DNA of 64,000 nucleotides from Hibiscus mutabilis (GCA_019671005.1 CM033745.1:29725526-29789525); one strand, 5' to 3'. Counted from the first letter of the stretch, positions 11,201-22,580 are shown. Numbers and translations are program-made. Notes: generated from the sequence alone by a model not told the origin.

Positions 11201-11216
11201 GTGCCACCTAGGAGTT
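11201..11216 (+). promoter_or_regulatory. Leader half of the candidate long-range RNA pairing (A)
   Basis: GTGCCACCTAGGAGTT lies about 50 bases after the primer binding site. Equivalents are at 5885-5900 (B'), 21171-21186 (B) and 62115-62130 (C). It is complementary to a motif in the same element's LTR. Confidence 0.5.
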
Positions 11217-11274
11217 GAATTGAATTGTGCTTGTGACTTTGTTTGATGGAATCTTTCTTAAATGCTAATTTCAG

Positions 11275-12560
11275 ATGTTTGAGACACATTTGGGTCGAGA
11301 TAGAGATAGCCTCGTTGGCTCCTCCAATGAAGAAGGGAGTGTCAGATTGGGGCAGAAGCAAGTAGACCCTCAAAAGGCTACATAACCACAGCCTGAAGCT
11401 CCACAAGTTAATCTAATTCAAAAAGAATGCATTCTCAACATGACTGAGGTGTTCAATCAACTTGTTACTAACATGAAACGAAATGATCCTCCTACACCTG
11501 TAGGGATTCAATCCAGGGCCCCAATTGATAAACTGGCTCAACATCGAGCCTATACATTCACGGGATTTGATGAAGAGAACCCGAAAGCAACAGAATACTG
11601 GCTGGAAACTACCATCATAATTATGACTAAACAACTTTACTGTTCTGACGAACACAAATTGGAGTGTGTGGTGGCTTTACTTGCTGATGAAGCTTTAAAT
11701 TGGTGGGAAACTACAATCCTCACCGCCCCTAAAGACTCTATTACTTGGGAATTCTTTCTAAAAGTATTTTGGATGAAGTATGTGAACGAATAATATCTGA
11801 CAGAAAGAAGAAGACATTTATTGCATCTGAAGCAAGGCGATAGACCCATAGAACAATATGTTAGTGATTTTTGCAAATACTGCAAGTATGGGTCCGAATA
11901 CATTAAGAAAGAGGAAGATAAATGCAGAATGTTCATAGAAGGACTGAGTGATGAGCTGAGCCTAATGTTTACGGCTCTGGGAATAACTGATTTTCAAGAC
12001 TTGGTGAACCGAGTGATTGCTATTGAGTCTAGGATGAAAACAGCTGAAAAAAGAAGGAAGAGCTTTCCTAAGAAAGACAAGAGGCCTAGGAATGAGGGAA
12101 AATCTCAATGGCCTTTCAAGAAGCTGAAAAATCAAGGAAAGGATTCCTCAAGCTACGTTGCTTCTCCAAGGGGCAACTTCATTCCGAAGCCTCAGACAAT
12201 AATCAAATCCTCTGCACCATCAATCTCTATTAATAGCTCAAGGAATTCTGGCAAGGATCCACATACTCGACATTGTAATATCTGTCAGAATTATCACTCT
12301 TGTTAATGTATAAAGCAATCAAATGCCTGTTTCCGGTGTGGAAGCCTGGATCATTATGTTCCTGATTGCCCCCAAACCATGGATAAATCTTCGGCAAAAG
12401 TTGCCTCCAAATCCAATCCATTTTCGTCTCCTCGGGGCAAGGGGCCTAAACAAATACATTCACGAAACTCGGGGAGAAATCAAGGTCAAGCCCCTTCTAC
12501 CACTCATTAAGAGTCCTGGACCCCTGCTCTAGTATATCACATCTGGAACCATGACGATGA
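11275..12560 (+). pseudogene. gag of chromovirus A, three nonsense codons
   Basis: The frame opens at ATG 11275 and stays in one frame into protease, RT and RNase H, as expected for a Tekay/Del-type gag-pol polyprotein. It is cut by TAA codons at 11383, 11791 and 12304; the latter two replace conserved glutamines (CAA), as seen by comparison with B' and B. The Retrotrans_gag core lies at about 11520-12010 (APIDKLAQHRAYTF, ALLADEALNWWETT, FCKYCKYGSEYIK). A basic linker (KKDKRPRNEGK) leads to two zinc fingers: an irregular one at 12274-12309 and a canonical CFRCGSLDHYVPDC at 12328-12369. Confidence 0.9.
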
Positions 12561-12579
12561 AGAGGCACCTGACGTAATA

Positions 12580-12895
12580 GCAGGTACCGTTGAGTTAAAT
12601 AATGAATATGTATATGCTTTATTTGATTCCGGATCCACCCATTCATTTATATGTCCTCCTTGTTTGTGAAATTGAATCTGAATTCTAAAATTGTTAATCA
12701 AGGGTTGGTAGTTTCGAATCCTATAGGAGGAATTATAACCATAAATCTCATTTGTAAGAATTGCCCCCTATACATCCAAAACATTCCTCTCCCTGTTGAT
12801 CTATATGTACTACCATTTTTTCGAATTTGATTTAATTTGGGATTAGATTGGTTAGGAAAACACCAAGCTTGGGTAGATTGTTAAAAGAGGAAACT
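12580..12895 (+). pseudogene. Protease of chromovirus A, broken
   Basis: Aspartic protease that would cut the gag-pol polyprotein. The active site reads ALFDSGSTHSFI, with the catalytic Asp at 12625. A TGA follows within about 15 codons, and the second conserved block (LGLDWLGKHQAWVD) is recognisable near 12838-12882 but shifted in frame. It continues into the RT leader. Confidence 0.85.
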
Positions 12896-13009
12896 ATATT
12901 TAAAGGGTTAGGAAAGGAATCAATATCCCTATTTGATCAAAAGCCCAAGAAGTCGAATGCCCTATTATCTAATATACTTGGGAATGTGAAAACCGAGCCT
13001 GATATAAAT

Positions 13010-13870
13010 TCAATTTTGACTGTATCTAAATTCCTTGATGTTTTTCCTGAGGAACTTCTGGGACTGCCACCAACTCGAGAAGTGGAGTTCAAATTTGAAA
13101 TTCAACCAAGAACCCAACCTATATCAATTATTCCTTACATACTGCTCATGTTGAATTAAAAGAACTTCAAAAGTAGTTACAAGAATTGCAAGACAAGGGA
13201 TTCATTCGACCAAGCTCATCTCCGTAGGGAGCCCGGGTACTCTTTGTCAAAAAGAAGGACGAGTCGATGAGATTGTACATAGATTATCGGAAGCTTAATC
13301 AAGTTATGATTAAGAATAAGTATCCTCTTCCAAGAATTGAAGATTTGTTTGACCAACTGAAGGGTGCTTCGGTATTCTCCAAGATCAACCATAGATCTGG
13401 ATACTATCAAATGAAGGTTAAAGATTTAGACATATCTAAGACCGCTTTCAAGACTCAATATGGTCACTACGAGTTCCTAGTGATGCCATTTGGTTTAACG
13501 AACGCCTTTGTCACTTTTATGGATCTCATGAACTGAGTTTTTAAATTCTATTTAGATAAGTTTGTCGTGGTCTTCATTGATGACATTCTTATCTAATCGA
13601 AAGATAAAGCTGAACATTCAAAGCATCTCAGAATTGTGTTACAGACTCTTAGAGATAATCAACTCTATACCAAATTCAACAAATGTGAATTCTAGTTGCC
13701 TGAAATATCTTTTCTCGGACATGTAATTTCGGCTTCTGGAATTAAGGTTGATCCGAAAAAGATTCAATCGGTAATTGAATAGAGATCTCCGAGGAATGTT
13801 AGTGAAGTCTGAAGCTTCCTTGGCTTAGCTGGATATTATAGAAGGTTTGTTAAAGGATTTTGGATTTTGG
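13010..13870 (+). pseudogene. Reverse transcriptase of chromovirus A, broken
   Basis: The domain starts with FLDVFPEELLGLPP (about 13030) and passes through RLYIDYRKLNQ, IEDLFDQLKGASVFSKI, RSGYYQMKV and EFLVMPFGLTNA. The catalytic metal-binding FIDD box is intact at 13573-13584, but the next tyrosine codon is TAA. Further stops are TAG at about 13226 (Trp of SPWG), TGA near 13534 and others to 13810. A frameshift at about 13130 separates the leader from the core. Normally this enzyme copies the element's RNA into DNA in cytoplasmic particles. Confidence 0.9.
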
Positions 13871-14365
13871 CCACTCCCCTAACCAAACTTCATAAAGATG
13901 TGCCATTCATATGGTCTGAAGAACAACGGAAAAGCTTTGACCAATTGAAAGAAGTACTTACCCGAGCTCCAGTGTTAACTCAACCGGAATTAGGGAAAGA
14001 ATTTACAGTGTTTAGTGATGCTTCTCACTTGGGTTTGGGATGTGTTTTAATGAAAGGAGACAAAGTGGTAGCTTATGCTTCTCCACAATTAAAATCTCAT
14101 GAACTGAATTACCCAACCCATGATTTGGAACTTGCTGCAGTGATCTTTGCCTTAAAGATATGGAGACACTATTTGTATAGAGAAAAGTGTTACCCTTTCA
14201 TCGATCACAAAAGCCTGAAATACCTCCTTACTCAAAATGAGCTCAATCTTAGACAAAGACGCTGGATCGAATTACTTAAATACTATGATATCATCATAGA
14301 TTACCACCCATGCAAGGCTAATGTTGTAGCTGATGCACTCAGACGTCAACACACTTGTGGTTAGT
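13871..14365 (+). pseudogene. RNase H of chromovirus A
   Basis: This is the best kept domain of element A, an open stretch of 165 codons from 13867. It shows the three acidic positions of Ty3-type RNase H: SDASHLGLG (Asp), HDLELAAV (Glu) and FIDHKSLKYL (Asp). The tail YDIIIDYHPCKANVVADAL is typical of the family (usual form GKANVVADALSR). It is in the same frame as gag, so the polyprotein stayed in frame up to here apart from the breaks already listed. Confidence 0.88.
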
Positions 14366-15655
14366 GTTCGATTTAACCAAATCTTCCCATATTCCTATTC
14401 AAAATCTATAAAGATATGACCCAATATTACCTTGAAAATATTTGTATCCTTGTCCTCCATCAATGCTTGCTTTCGGATGGGTAGGAAGCAAGGGACCTTG
14501 GCTTCTATTCAAATTCACTCTGATTTAATATAAAAAATTTGATTGATGCAACAATCAGACCCTGAATTGCAAGAAATTAAGCTTAAGCTTAATAAGAATG
14601 TTGAATCAGACTTTGTTCTAAAGGAAGATGGATTACTTTATTTTCAAAGTAGGATGTGTATCCCCAATGATTCGAATTTAAAAAGGGAAATCCTACTGGA
14701 AGCTCACAATAGTTCTTTTTCAATACATCCGGATTAGTAAAGATGTACAAAGATTTGAAGAGTCTCTACTGGTGGCCCGGGATGAAAGCTGCTATAACAG
14801 ACTTTGTATCTAAATGTTTGGTTTGTCAAAACATGAAGGCAGAACATCAAGTTCCTTCGGGATTGCTTCAGGCCATTGAGATTATGCAATGGAAATGGGA
14901 GCAAATAACAATAGATTTTGTTAGTGGATTGCCCTTATCACCAACGAAGAATGATGCAATTTATAGATAGGTTCTCAAAGTCAACTCATTTCCTTCATGT
15001 TCGAATGAACGTGAGCCTGGATCAGTTAGTTGAACTCTGCATTAGAGAGGTTATCAGGCTACATGGTATTCCCACGTCAATAATTTCTTACCGGGACTCT
15101 AGATTTACTTCTAGATTTTGGAAATCTCTTCAAAAGGCTCTTGGAACAAAAATCAATCTCAGCACAGCCTTTCATCCTTAAACAGATGGTCAATTTGAAA
15201 GAATTATACAAGTGTTGGAAGATATGTTGCGAGCCTGTATAATCGATTTTTGGAAGAATTGGGAGAGAGCTTTACCGTTGGCAAAATTCTCATACAACAA
15301 TAGCTATCAATCTTCCATTCAAATGGCCCCTTTTGAAGCCCTTTATGGAAGAAAGTGTAACCCCTTTGTGTTGGTCAGAGTTGAGGGATAACAAAGCTTT
15401 GGGACCCCAATTGCTTCGAGAAATAGAAGATCAAGTACAAATTATTTGCAATCGATTAAAAGAAGCCTTCGATCGACAGAAAGCTTATGTTGATCGTAAA
15501 AGACAAGATATTCAATATGATGTGCGAGTTAGAGTGTTTCTCAAGGTATCTCCGTGGAAGAAAGTGTTCAGATTCGGTAAGAAAGGAAAAGTTAATCCTC
15601 GGTTTATAGGACCCTTTGAGATAATAGAAAAAATTGGTCTTGTTGCTTATTGATT
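14366..15655 (+). pseudogene. Integrase of chromovirus A, catalytic Asp apparently lost
   Basis: Integrase would join the cDNA to host DNA. A zinc-binding N-terminus is visible as HNSSFSIHPD (about 14700), LYWWPGM and CLVCQNMKAEH (14815-14845). The core has the first Asp in TIDFVSGLP (14914) and the Glu in GQFERIIQ (about 15190). The second Asp, normally in SDRDPRF, is replaced: the copy reads SYRDSRF at 15086-15106. Indels shift frame at about 14370-14540 and 14940, and stops occur at 14736, 15181 and in the following GPY/F region, which ends with the KVNPRFIGPFEI block near 15590-15620. Confidence 0.86.
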
Positions 15656-15966
15656 GGCTCTTCTAGAAGAATTCAGCAAAATACACAATGCGTTTAAAGT
15701 GTCAATGATACGTAGTTATTGATCTGATCTTTCTCACATCTTCGAGCCGGATGAAGTTGAATTGAATTAGGATTTATCTTACGAGGAAGAACTAATTAAA
15801 ATTCTTGATCATGAAGACAAGAGGTTACGAAACAAAATAGTCTCCCTTGTCAAAGTTTTATGGAGGAATCATGGGAGAAAAAAAGCTACTTAGGAGCGTG
15901 AATCTACCATGAGAGAACAATATCCACAACTTTTCACTTTAGGTAAATTCGAGGACGAATTTTCTT
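15656..15966 (+). pseudogene. Chromodomain-like C-terminus of A integrase, broken
   Basis: The block IHNAFKVSMI (about 15685) is followed by YEEELIKILDHEDKRLRNK, VKVLWRNH and a closing EFEDEF-like tail, the usual layout of a chromovirus integrase chromodomain, which targets insertion into heterochromatin. In-frame stops interrupt it. It ends at the polypurine tract. Confidence 0.75.
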
Positions 15967-15981
15967 TAAGGGGGAGGGATT
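15967..15981 (+). promoter_or_regulatory. Polypurine tract of A
   Basis: AAGGGGGAGGGA directly precedes the 3' LTR. It is the expected plus-strand primer for reverse transcription. Element B has AAGGGGGAAGAA in the same place (25584-25596). Confidence 0.85.
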
Positions 15982-17009
15982 TGTAACATCCTAAATTTAT
16001 ATTTGTAACATCCTAAGTGTATAAATGTGATCTTTAAGTTGTTATGTCTTAAGTAGAATTATTGTTAATTCTTCTTAAAGATTTAAATTGGACCAAATTG
16101 AACTACTTGAGACTTAGGGGATGTAGAACCGAAAGGACCAAAGTGTTAGAGTTCAAAATTGAATGTTTGCATGGCAAACTTGAAACTCATCAAGAGCTCG
16201 ATGATTTGGCTCTTTGAATGTCGGACATGTGGTCTTACATTCAATGAATGGAGACAAACAAATAATTTCTTTCTCCTTTATTCTTCTCTTGGTCAAAACA
16301 AGGGAGTTGAGAGAGAGGGATTAAAAGAACCACCATTGATGAATCTTAAGGCCACGATTATGTTGAATGCTTGAGTTAGTTATATTCTTCAACTAAGGTA
16401 AGTAATCTTCTTATCAACTTTGTTAGATTGTAACTATGTATGATCAATTGGTTGTTATAGTTGGATTCGATTTGGTGTGGTGAGAAAACTGTTACATGAT
16501 TAAAGAATTTTGTGTTAGATGATTAGCAAAAGAATGTAGTTTTTACTAGTTGAAGCATAATTGGTAAATTAAAAGAGATGAAGTATCGATTTTGGAATTG
16601 AATAGCTAGTTTTTGATGTTGGAAATTTCATTACAATGTATGTCGTGCTAAATAGGGGAGTTATAGAGAATTTGGAAATTGTTTGTTCAATGTTAACTAT
16701 AAATGAGACTGTTTTAAACAAATGGGAAATCCTTGGATTGTTGAGCTTCATTTTCATGACAAATTGTTAATCAAATGAAATACAAATATATGTATATACA
16801 TAATGAACCATAGGAAAATAGGGGAAAAGCTTATAAAGGGGCTGGATAACCATTTTAAGAGGATTACAATGAATTGGAAACTGTCTTGTATAACCAGTTT
16901 ATTTCGGGGTTGTTTTGATGAATCGATTGCTTAATTGTGTATTGTTAATGGTAACTTAAACATTAAAAATATGACTTGAGCTTGTTAAATAGCTATCTAG
17001 TATTGGATG
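15982..17009 (+). mobile_element. Truncated 3' LTR of chromovirus A
   Basis: It matches 8165-9190 of the 5' LTR, including the duplicated 22-bp start (second copy at 16004). At 17009, after TATTGGAT, it is cut by the start of the 5' LTR of element B. The remaining roughly 1.9 kb is not found to the right within the window, so the insertion's far end has been lost or displaced. Confidence 0.92.
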
Positions 17010-18593
17010 TGTAACACCCTAAACTTGGCCTAGGAAGGTTACCACTATCTAAGATATAGACTAATTGAATTATGTACTAATCAAATTAAAGAAGAAAGAA
17101 CATTAGCTATCTTTAAGATCAAATAAGTGAAATTAGAACCAAATTTAATTGAAATTAAAACTAGAAGGATTAAATGGAAGGATGGAAATTTGAACATGCA
17201 AAGCTCTAGAGTTTGCATGTAAATTGAATTAAAACTTGAGGCCTAGACACATGTTCTCATTTGATGAGAACACGTGCCTTGTGAGTCATGACTAGCGGCA
17301 ACAAGGTGGACAAAGAAGAACAAAAATTTTGTTATCTTCTTCAACCTATAGCCAAAATTTTGAGAGAGAAAGGAGGAGAGAAAGCTTCATAGACCATATT
17401 CAATTCAAGTTTCTTGATTGAACTTTGATCAAATTAGCTTAGGAGAAGGTAAAATGCTTGATTCCTACATGTTATAGAATGCTTGAATCTTAAATTTGTG
17501 ATGTTCTTGTTGCCTAAATTGGATAGGATGATTGTTATGCATGTTATAGTGATATTAGCTTCTAATGGTACTTGAAATTAGGAGTGTTAGTAGCCAAATT
17601 GCTAAAGATAATCTGTATGGTTGCTAGAAATTGAGAATAGGGACTGTTTTGCTAGGTGAAAATGTGTAAACACGCTAATTGTATATAATGCCCTATTTTG
17701 ATCATCTTGTTAGATGAATTGAGACTTGAATAGAGTAAATAGCTTGCTGGAAAATGAATGCATATAATTGGATTAAAGCTAGGTAATGGACTGCTCAAAT
17801 GGTGAATTAGTGGTATGTTGTTGATCAAATGGATCAAATTGAACATAACACTATAATGCCCTGTTATAATCACATTGATAGGTGAATTAGACTGACCTAA
17901 ACATGTAAGAACATGAAAAATAAGTTGAATTACAATGTTAGAATCTTGTTTAGATGAATTATGAAGCTAGAAGCTCAACCTAGTGTAATCTACCCAGAAT
18001 ACTCTGTTCTGGGCAGTAACTTTGAAAAATCACCATAAATTATATAAGTGGAATTTAAGGCTGAAATTTTTATGGACAATGCCTTAACATGTCTAAATTT
18101 ATTAGGAGAAATAGAACTGAATTCTGGAATGTAGAATTAATCGTAGAGAAGAAACACTAGGGACAATGCAAACTGTCCAGTGTTGTAAATTACCTTGTCT
18201 TTAAGCTAACAACTGTATTAATGGGCAAAGATTTAAAATGCAAGGCCTATATGGTTAGAAAGACAATTAATTTAGCTTTCGAACGGTGTAAACCAATTGA
18301 AATTATGACGTATGGAATGAATGTTATGCATGATTAAGTAAGCAGGGTACATGCTGCCTGGTAGCAGCAGTTTAGGTAATTGTACACAGTTTGGTAAACT
18401 ATTTTGCAAACAGTTTTGGGATAGTTTAATTACTGCCCTATTTTGCCTTAATATGGAATGTAGGCAGTTTGGTAATGTGCATTAAGGTGTGTATATGAAT
18501 ATGCTATTTGTCTTGTCTTGTATATGTGATGTATTAATCTTGTTGCCATATTGAATAACCTTGTGATTTCATGTCTTAATCTTGTTAAATCTA

Positions 18594-19825
18594 TGTGAAT
18601 TGCTAGAGCAAGGAGAGGAGTTTAGTGAAGGATCTAAAGTCGAGCATACAAGGGACAAGCAAAAGGGAATAGTCTTTCAAGACTAGCTAGCTTGGGAGTA
18701 TTGTGAGTGTAGTTTATCCTAGGGTTAGGACTAGGTCCTAACCAAAACGTGCATGTCTAAATTCTTGAATCTAAATTGAACTTAATATGATCTTGACCTA
18801 ATATGGGAAGTATGAATTGTTGTTTAAATCGAATGCTAGCATGTATATATGGTAACATTGATGCTTGTATGTATGACATGGTATTGTGATCAATTGCTTA
18901 AACTTAATGCTTGAAATGCTAGCCTAGATAATGCAATGAACACTTGAAATGAAGTGTTATGGCTCTAATGGCCTAAGGGCTTAATGCATGTATAAACTTG
19001 TCATGCAATACTTGAAATGACTCTTGAAATAAAGATAATGCTTGACATGAACTTGTACACTTGAATGATACATGATCTTGAACTTGAAAAGCTTGAAATC
19101 CTTGAATAAATGAAGTGTAATCAAACAACCTTGGTTTCTAGTTGAATAGGTAGAAGGGTATGCCTTAGAGTCTAGAGCTCATTGTGTTAGGGTGGACAAC
19201 GGTCCAGGGCTAAGGCCCCTAATTGGCGATAGACAGAGGGTACGTATGTGAATTACTAGAGCAAGGAGAGGACTTTAGAGAAGGATCTAAAGTCGAGCAT
19301 ACAAGGGACAAGCAAGAGGGAATAGTCTTTCGAGACTAGATAGCTTGGGGAGTATTGTGAGTGTAGTTTATCCTACGGTTAGGACTAGGTCCTAAACAAA
19401 ACATGCATGTCTAAATTCTTGAATGTAAATTGGACTTAATATGATATTGACCTAATAGGACTAGCTAGCATGTATATATGGTAACATTGATGCTTGTATG
19501 TATGACATGGTATAGTGATCAATTCCTTAAACTTAATGCTTGAAATGTTAGCCTAGATGATGCAATGAACACTTAAAATGAAGAGTTATGGCTCTAATGG
19601 CCTAGGGGATTAATGCATGTATAAACTTTTCATACAATACTTGAAATGACTCTTTAAATAAAGATAATGCGTGACATGAACTTGTACAATTAAATGATAC
19701 ATGATCTTGAACTTGAAAAGTCTGGAATCCTTGAATAAATGAAGTGTAATCAAACAACCTTGGTTGCTAGTTGAATAGGTAGAACGGTCCAGGGCTAAGT
19801 CCCCTAATTGGCGACAGACGAAGGG
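18594..19825. repeat. Tandem duplication (~653 bp) inside the B 5' LTR
   Basis: Unit one begins TATGTGAATTGCTAGAGC at about 18593 and unit two TATGTGAATTACTAGAGC at about 19246. Both run through the same landmarks (AAGTCGAGCATACAAGGGAC, GGGAGTATTGTGAGTGTAG, GGTCCAGGGCTAAG). The unit ends share TATGTG, a likely microhomology at the crossover. The second unit has a small internal deletion. The 3' LTR and the solo LTR are single-copy here. Confidence 0.88.
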
Positions 19826-20367
19826 TGCGTATGTGGTCTTTGGCGACAGTAGGAGGGTTGACCAGTACTACGGTACATCTTGTGGTGATAGTTGGTTGGA
19901 GACTCGATTACCTAGACAAACTATGCACCAAGGATTATGTTAAAAGAATATAAACGAGCTAATAAGTATGAATTACTTGATTACCTGTCATGTAAGCGTG
20001 ATTTGCTTGATTACTTGTTATGTAATCATGAATTTCTTGATTACTTGTCATGTAAGTATGAATTGCTTGATTTCTTGTGATGTAAGAATGAATTATGATT
20101 CATTGTCTCTTGCTTCTCATGCTAGTCGAATGCTTGGAATCCTTAACTAGGATCACTCTTGAATAAATGATACTTAACTTGATATAACAATTGGTTAGAA
20201 CTAGTTACTACCTCACTAAGTACATTCTTGTACTTATCACTCTTGTTTTCATTCTTCCCAACTACAGGATAAAAGATTCGATTGTTGCTTGATCTTGAAG
20301 CCTGATTTCTTGATCCCGAAGCAAGACACAAGCATAGCTAAAGTATGGTTCATACTTGTTTTGTATA

Positions 20368-20385
20368 TCTCCTAGTTGGTGGCAC
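20368..20385 (+). promoter_or_regulatory. LTR half of the candidate long-range RNA pairing (B)
   Basis: TCTCCTAG-ttg-GTGGCAC is exactly complementary, apart from the 3-base bulge, to GTGCCACCTAGGAGA at 21171-21185. Confidence 0.5.
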
Positions 20386-21100
20386 CTAGACATATATATG
20401 TAGCTAGGACTAGGGCATGCATCTTGTTTGATTTGGGAGGATTGTATATTGCATGAACATGGCTACTTGATGTTTGAGTACTTGTATATATATGCTCTTG
20501 TATGGGTCTTCCATGTTAAGAACATAGTTGTTAAGTCTTTAGCATGTATTGAACTTAAATTACATGTAATGGAGAGGTGTTTTACTACGCATATGGATAT
20601 ATATATTGAATGTTTCAAAGAGATCGATCTAGCCTATTGTGTAATTCGAATGCCTTGCGAATCTATATGGTCACTTGTGTGAATAAACCATGTTGTAAGT
20701 GTTTTATATGTTTGTAAGGTAATTGTCGAATGGATAGGCTTGGTGTATAGTTGCTTGGAAACAAGTTACATGCAATTGTATGTTCAAATAATCATGTTTA
20801 GTAAATTTAGGTATGAGTTATTATATGTATCAATCTAAGGAACAATAAAATGAAATGGAAGTATGTTTGCACACTTAGGTATTCGAATTAGGGTTGTTTA
20901 ATGATGTTAATTAAATTTTTTGGTAACCTATGATGTCTTGAAATCAAAATGTGAGATTGCTTGCTAGTTAAGTAACTCATCTAGCAGGGATGAGTTAGTC
21001 TATTCTTGCCTTGTTCTTGCTTGTAATGTAATGTAATGTTCTTTCTTGGTAACGCTCCCGAGCCAGTTTGCTACTAACTCGGGGTAGGAGGCGTTACGTT

Positions 21101-21116
21101 TCTTTGTAATCGGAGC
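21101..21116 (+). promoter_or_regulatory. Degraded primer binding site of B
   Basis: The expected position after the LTR reads TTTGTAATCGGAGC, two substitutions from the TTGGTAATCAGAGC of A and B'. It retains the extra A. Confidence 0.65.
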
Positions 21117-21253
21117 TTTTTAGTCGGTTCTAGGACTAAACTGGGCTCTCTTGCATCATATAGGATACTTGTGCCACCTAGGAGACTTGTATTGTATAGC
21201 TTGTGTCTTTGCTTAACTAAACTGAATTCTTAATTGTTCAATTTGGGCGTAGA

Positions 21254-22190
21254 ATGTTTGAAAAAAGGCTCGCTCAGGATGATGAAAGTCTCGTAGGCTC
21301 CTCAAATGAAGGATATAGTGTGAGGATGGAGCAAAATGCTCCACAACAACAAGCTCAACCCCGAGGCCAAGCTGCTGCTCAACAAGAAGCTCCTGCTATA
21401 AATCCTGTACAGCAGGAATGTCTCTTGAGCATGAAGGAGATGTTCAATCATGTTGTAACTACTTTGAAATGAGATCATCCTATTCCTCCTGTTGTTGTGC
21501 CAAACAGAGCCTCGATTGACAAGCTGTCTCAACACCGAGCCTATATTTTCACTGGCACTGATGAAGCCAATCCTAAAGTAGCTGAGTATTGGCTAGAGGC
21601 CACTACTCGAATCTTGACCTAGCAATTACCCTGTTTTGATGAACACAAACTCGAATGTGCCATAGCCCTGTTGGCACATGAAGCTCTAAGCTGGTGGGAA
21701 ACCACTACACTGACTGCCCCTGCTGAAGCTGTAACTTGGAAATTCTTCCTCGAGGAATTCAAGAAGAAATACATCAGTGAACAATACTTGGCCGAGCGCC
21801 GAAAGCATTTCTTGTACCTAAAGCAAGGTGGCCGACCCATCAATCAATATGGGGAATTCCAGTAAAACTGCTCAATATCCTACTTGCAAGTTCTGCCAAA
21901 AGCACCACACTGGCCAATGTAAAACTCAACAGAATCTATGTTTTTTATGTGGAGCCTCCGATCACTATATTAGGGATTGTCCTTAGAATCCTACAAGGTT
22001 CCGAATCGAGCTCCTAAAAATGCTAGAACAACTCCTTCAATTCAAAACAAAGGTCCCAGACAAGCTCAGTCTGGAATTTAGGGGAAGAGCAAAGGACAAC
22101 ATTCAAACACCCCTACTCATTAGGAATCTCGGGCTCCTGCTCGAATCTATCATATCTGGGGAAAAGAAGATGAAGAATCACCCAATGTCA
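21254..22190 (+). pseudogene. gag of chromovirus B with internal deletion
   Basis: Start ATG at 21254 (MFEKRLAQDDESLVGSSNEG). A stop at 21470-21472 (Trp or similar to TGA) precedes the Retrotrans_gag core, visible at about 21490-21850 (HRAYIF, ALLAHEALSWWETT, QYLAERRKHFLYLKQGG). At 21850/21851 the sequence jumps from the PINQY codons straight to the linker before the zinc fingers, removing about 380 bases that B' retains (6560-6938). The zinc fingers follow: CKFCQKHHTGQC (about 21888-21923) and CFLCGASDHYIRDC (about 21940-21985). Without the deleted segment it could not make a normal capsid. Confidence 0.88.
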
Positions 22191-22580
22191 TAGCAGGTAC
22201 AGGTGAGCTAAATTCAACTTCTGTTTATGCTTTAATAGACTCGGGATCCACACATTCATTTGTATGATCATCTTTGATTGTAAAATTGAAGTTAAAGCCT
22301 GAAATTGTAAAACAAAGCCGAGTAGTCTCGAATCCAATAGGGGGAATTACAAACATAAGCCTTATTTGTAGAAATTGTCCCCTAATTCATTCAAAATGTA
22401 CCATTTCTTGTTGATCTATATGTACTACCAACTTGTGAGTTCGATCTAGTGCTAGGACTAGATTGGTTAAGCAAGCATGAAGCCTAGGTAGATTGCCTAA
22501 ATAGGAGACTTTATTTCTGGGGTTTAGGAAAGGAATCAATCCTTCTAATTGACAAGAAACCGACCTCAATCTTTGTTGCT
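22191..22580 (+). pseudogene. Protease of chromovirus B, broken
   Basis: The active site reads ALIDSGSTHSFV (about 22230-22265) followed at once by TGA. The second block DLVLGLDWLSKHEA lies at about 22445-22485, followed by TAG. It is nearly identical to B' at 7300-7590, showing that the two belong to one family. Confidence 0.85.

Larger units (their letters stand above)
17010..21098 (+). mobile_element. 5' LTR of chromovirus B, with internal duplication
   Basis: It starts TGTAACACCC and ends GGCGTTACG (normal end GTGTTACA), giving 4089 bp against 3478 bp for the solo LTR at 55450-58927. The extra length is an internal tandem duplication: 18594-19246 and 19247 to about 19825. It carries the cross-family LTR box (near 19770-19890), about four of the 30-bp monomers (19965-20095) and the pairing motif TCTCCTAG-ttg-GTGGCAC (20368-20385). 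An antisense frame at 20143-20331 is shared by other B-type LTRs and is not considered a gene. Confidence 0.92.

Noticed and set aside
20143..20331. Antisense frame (VVGKNENKSDKYKNVLSEV) also at 4900-5088 and 58023-58244
   Set aside because: All three lie at the same place in B-type LTRs. The frame differs in length and ends among the copies, which fits a passive by-product of LTR similarity.
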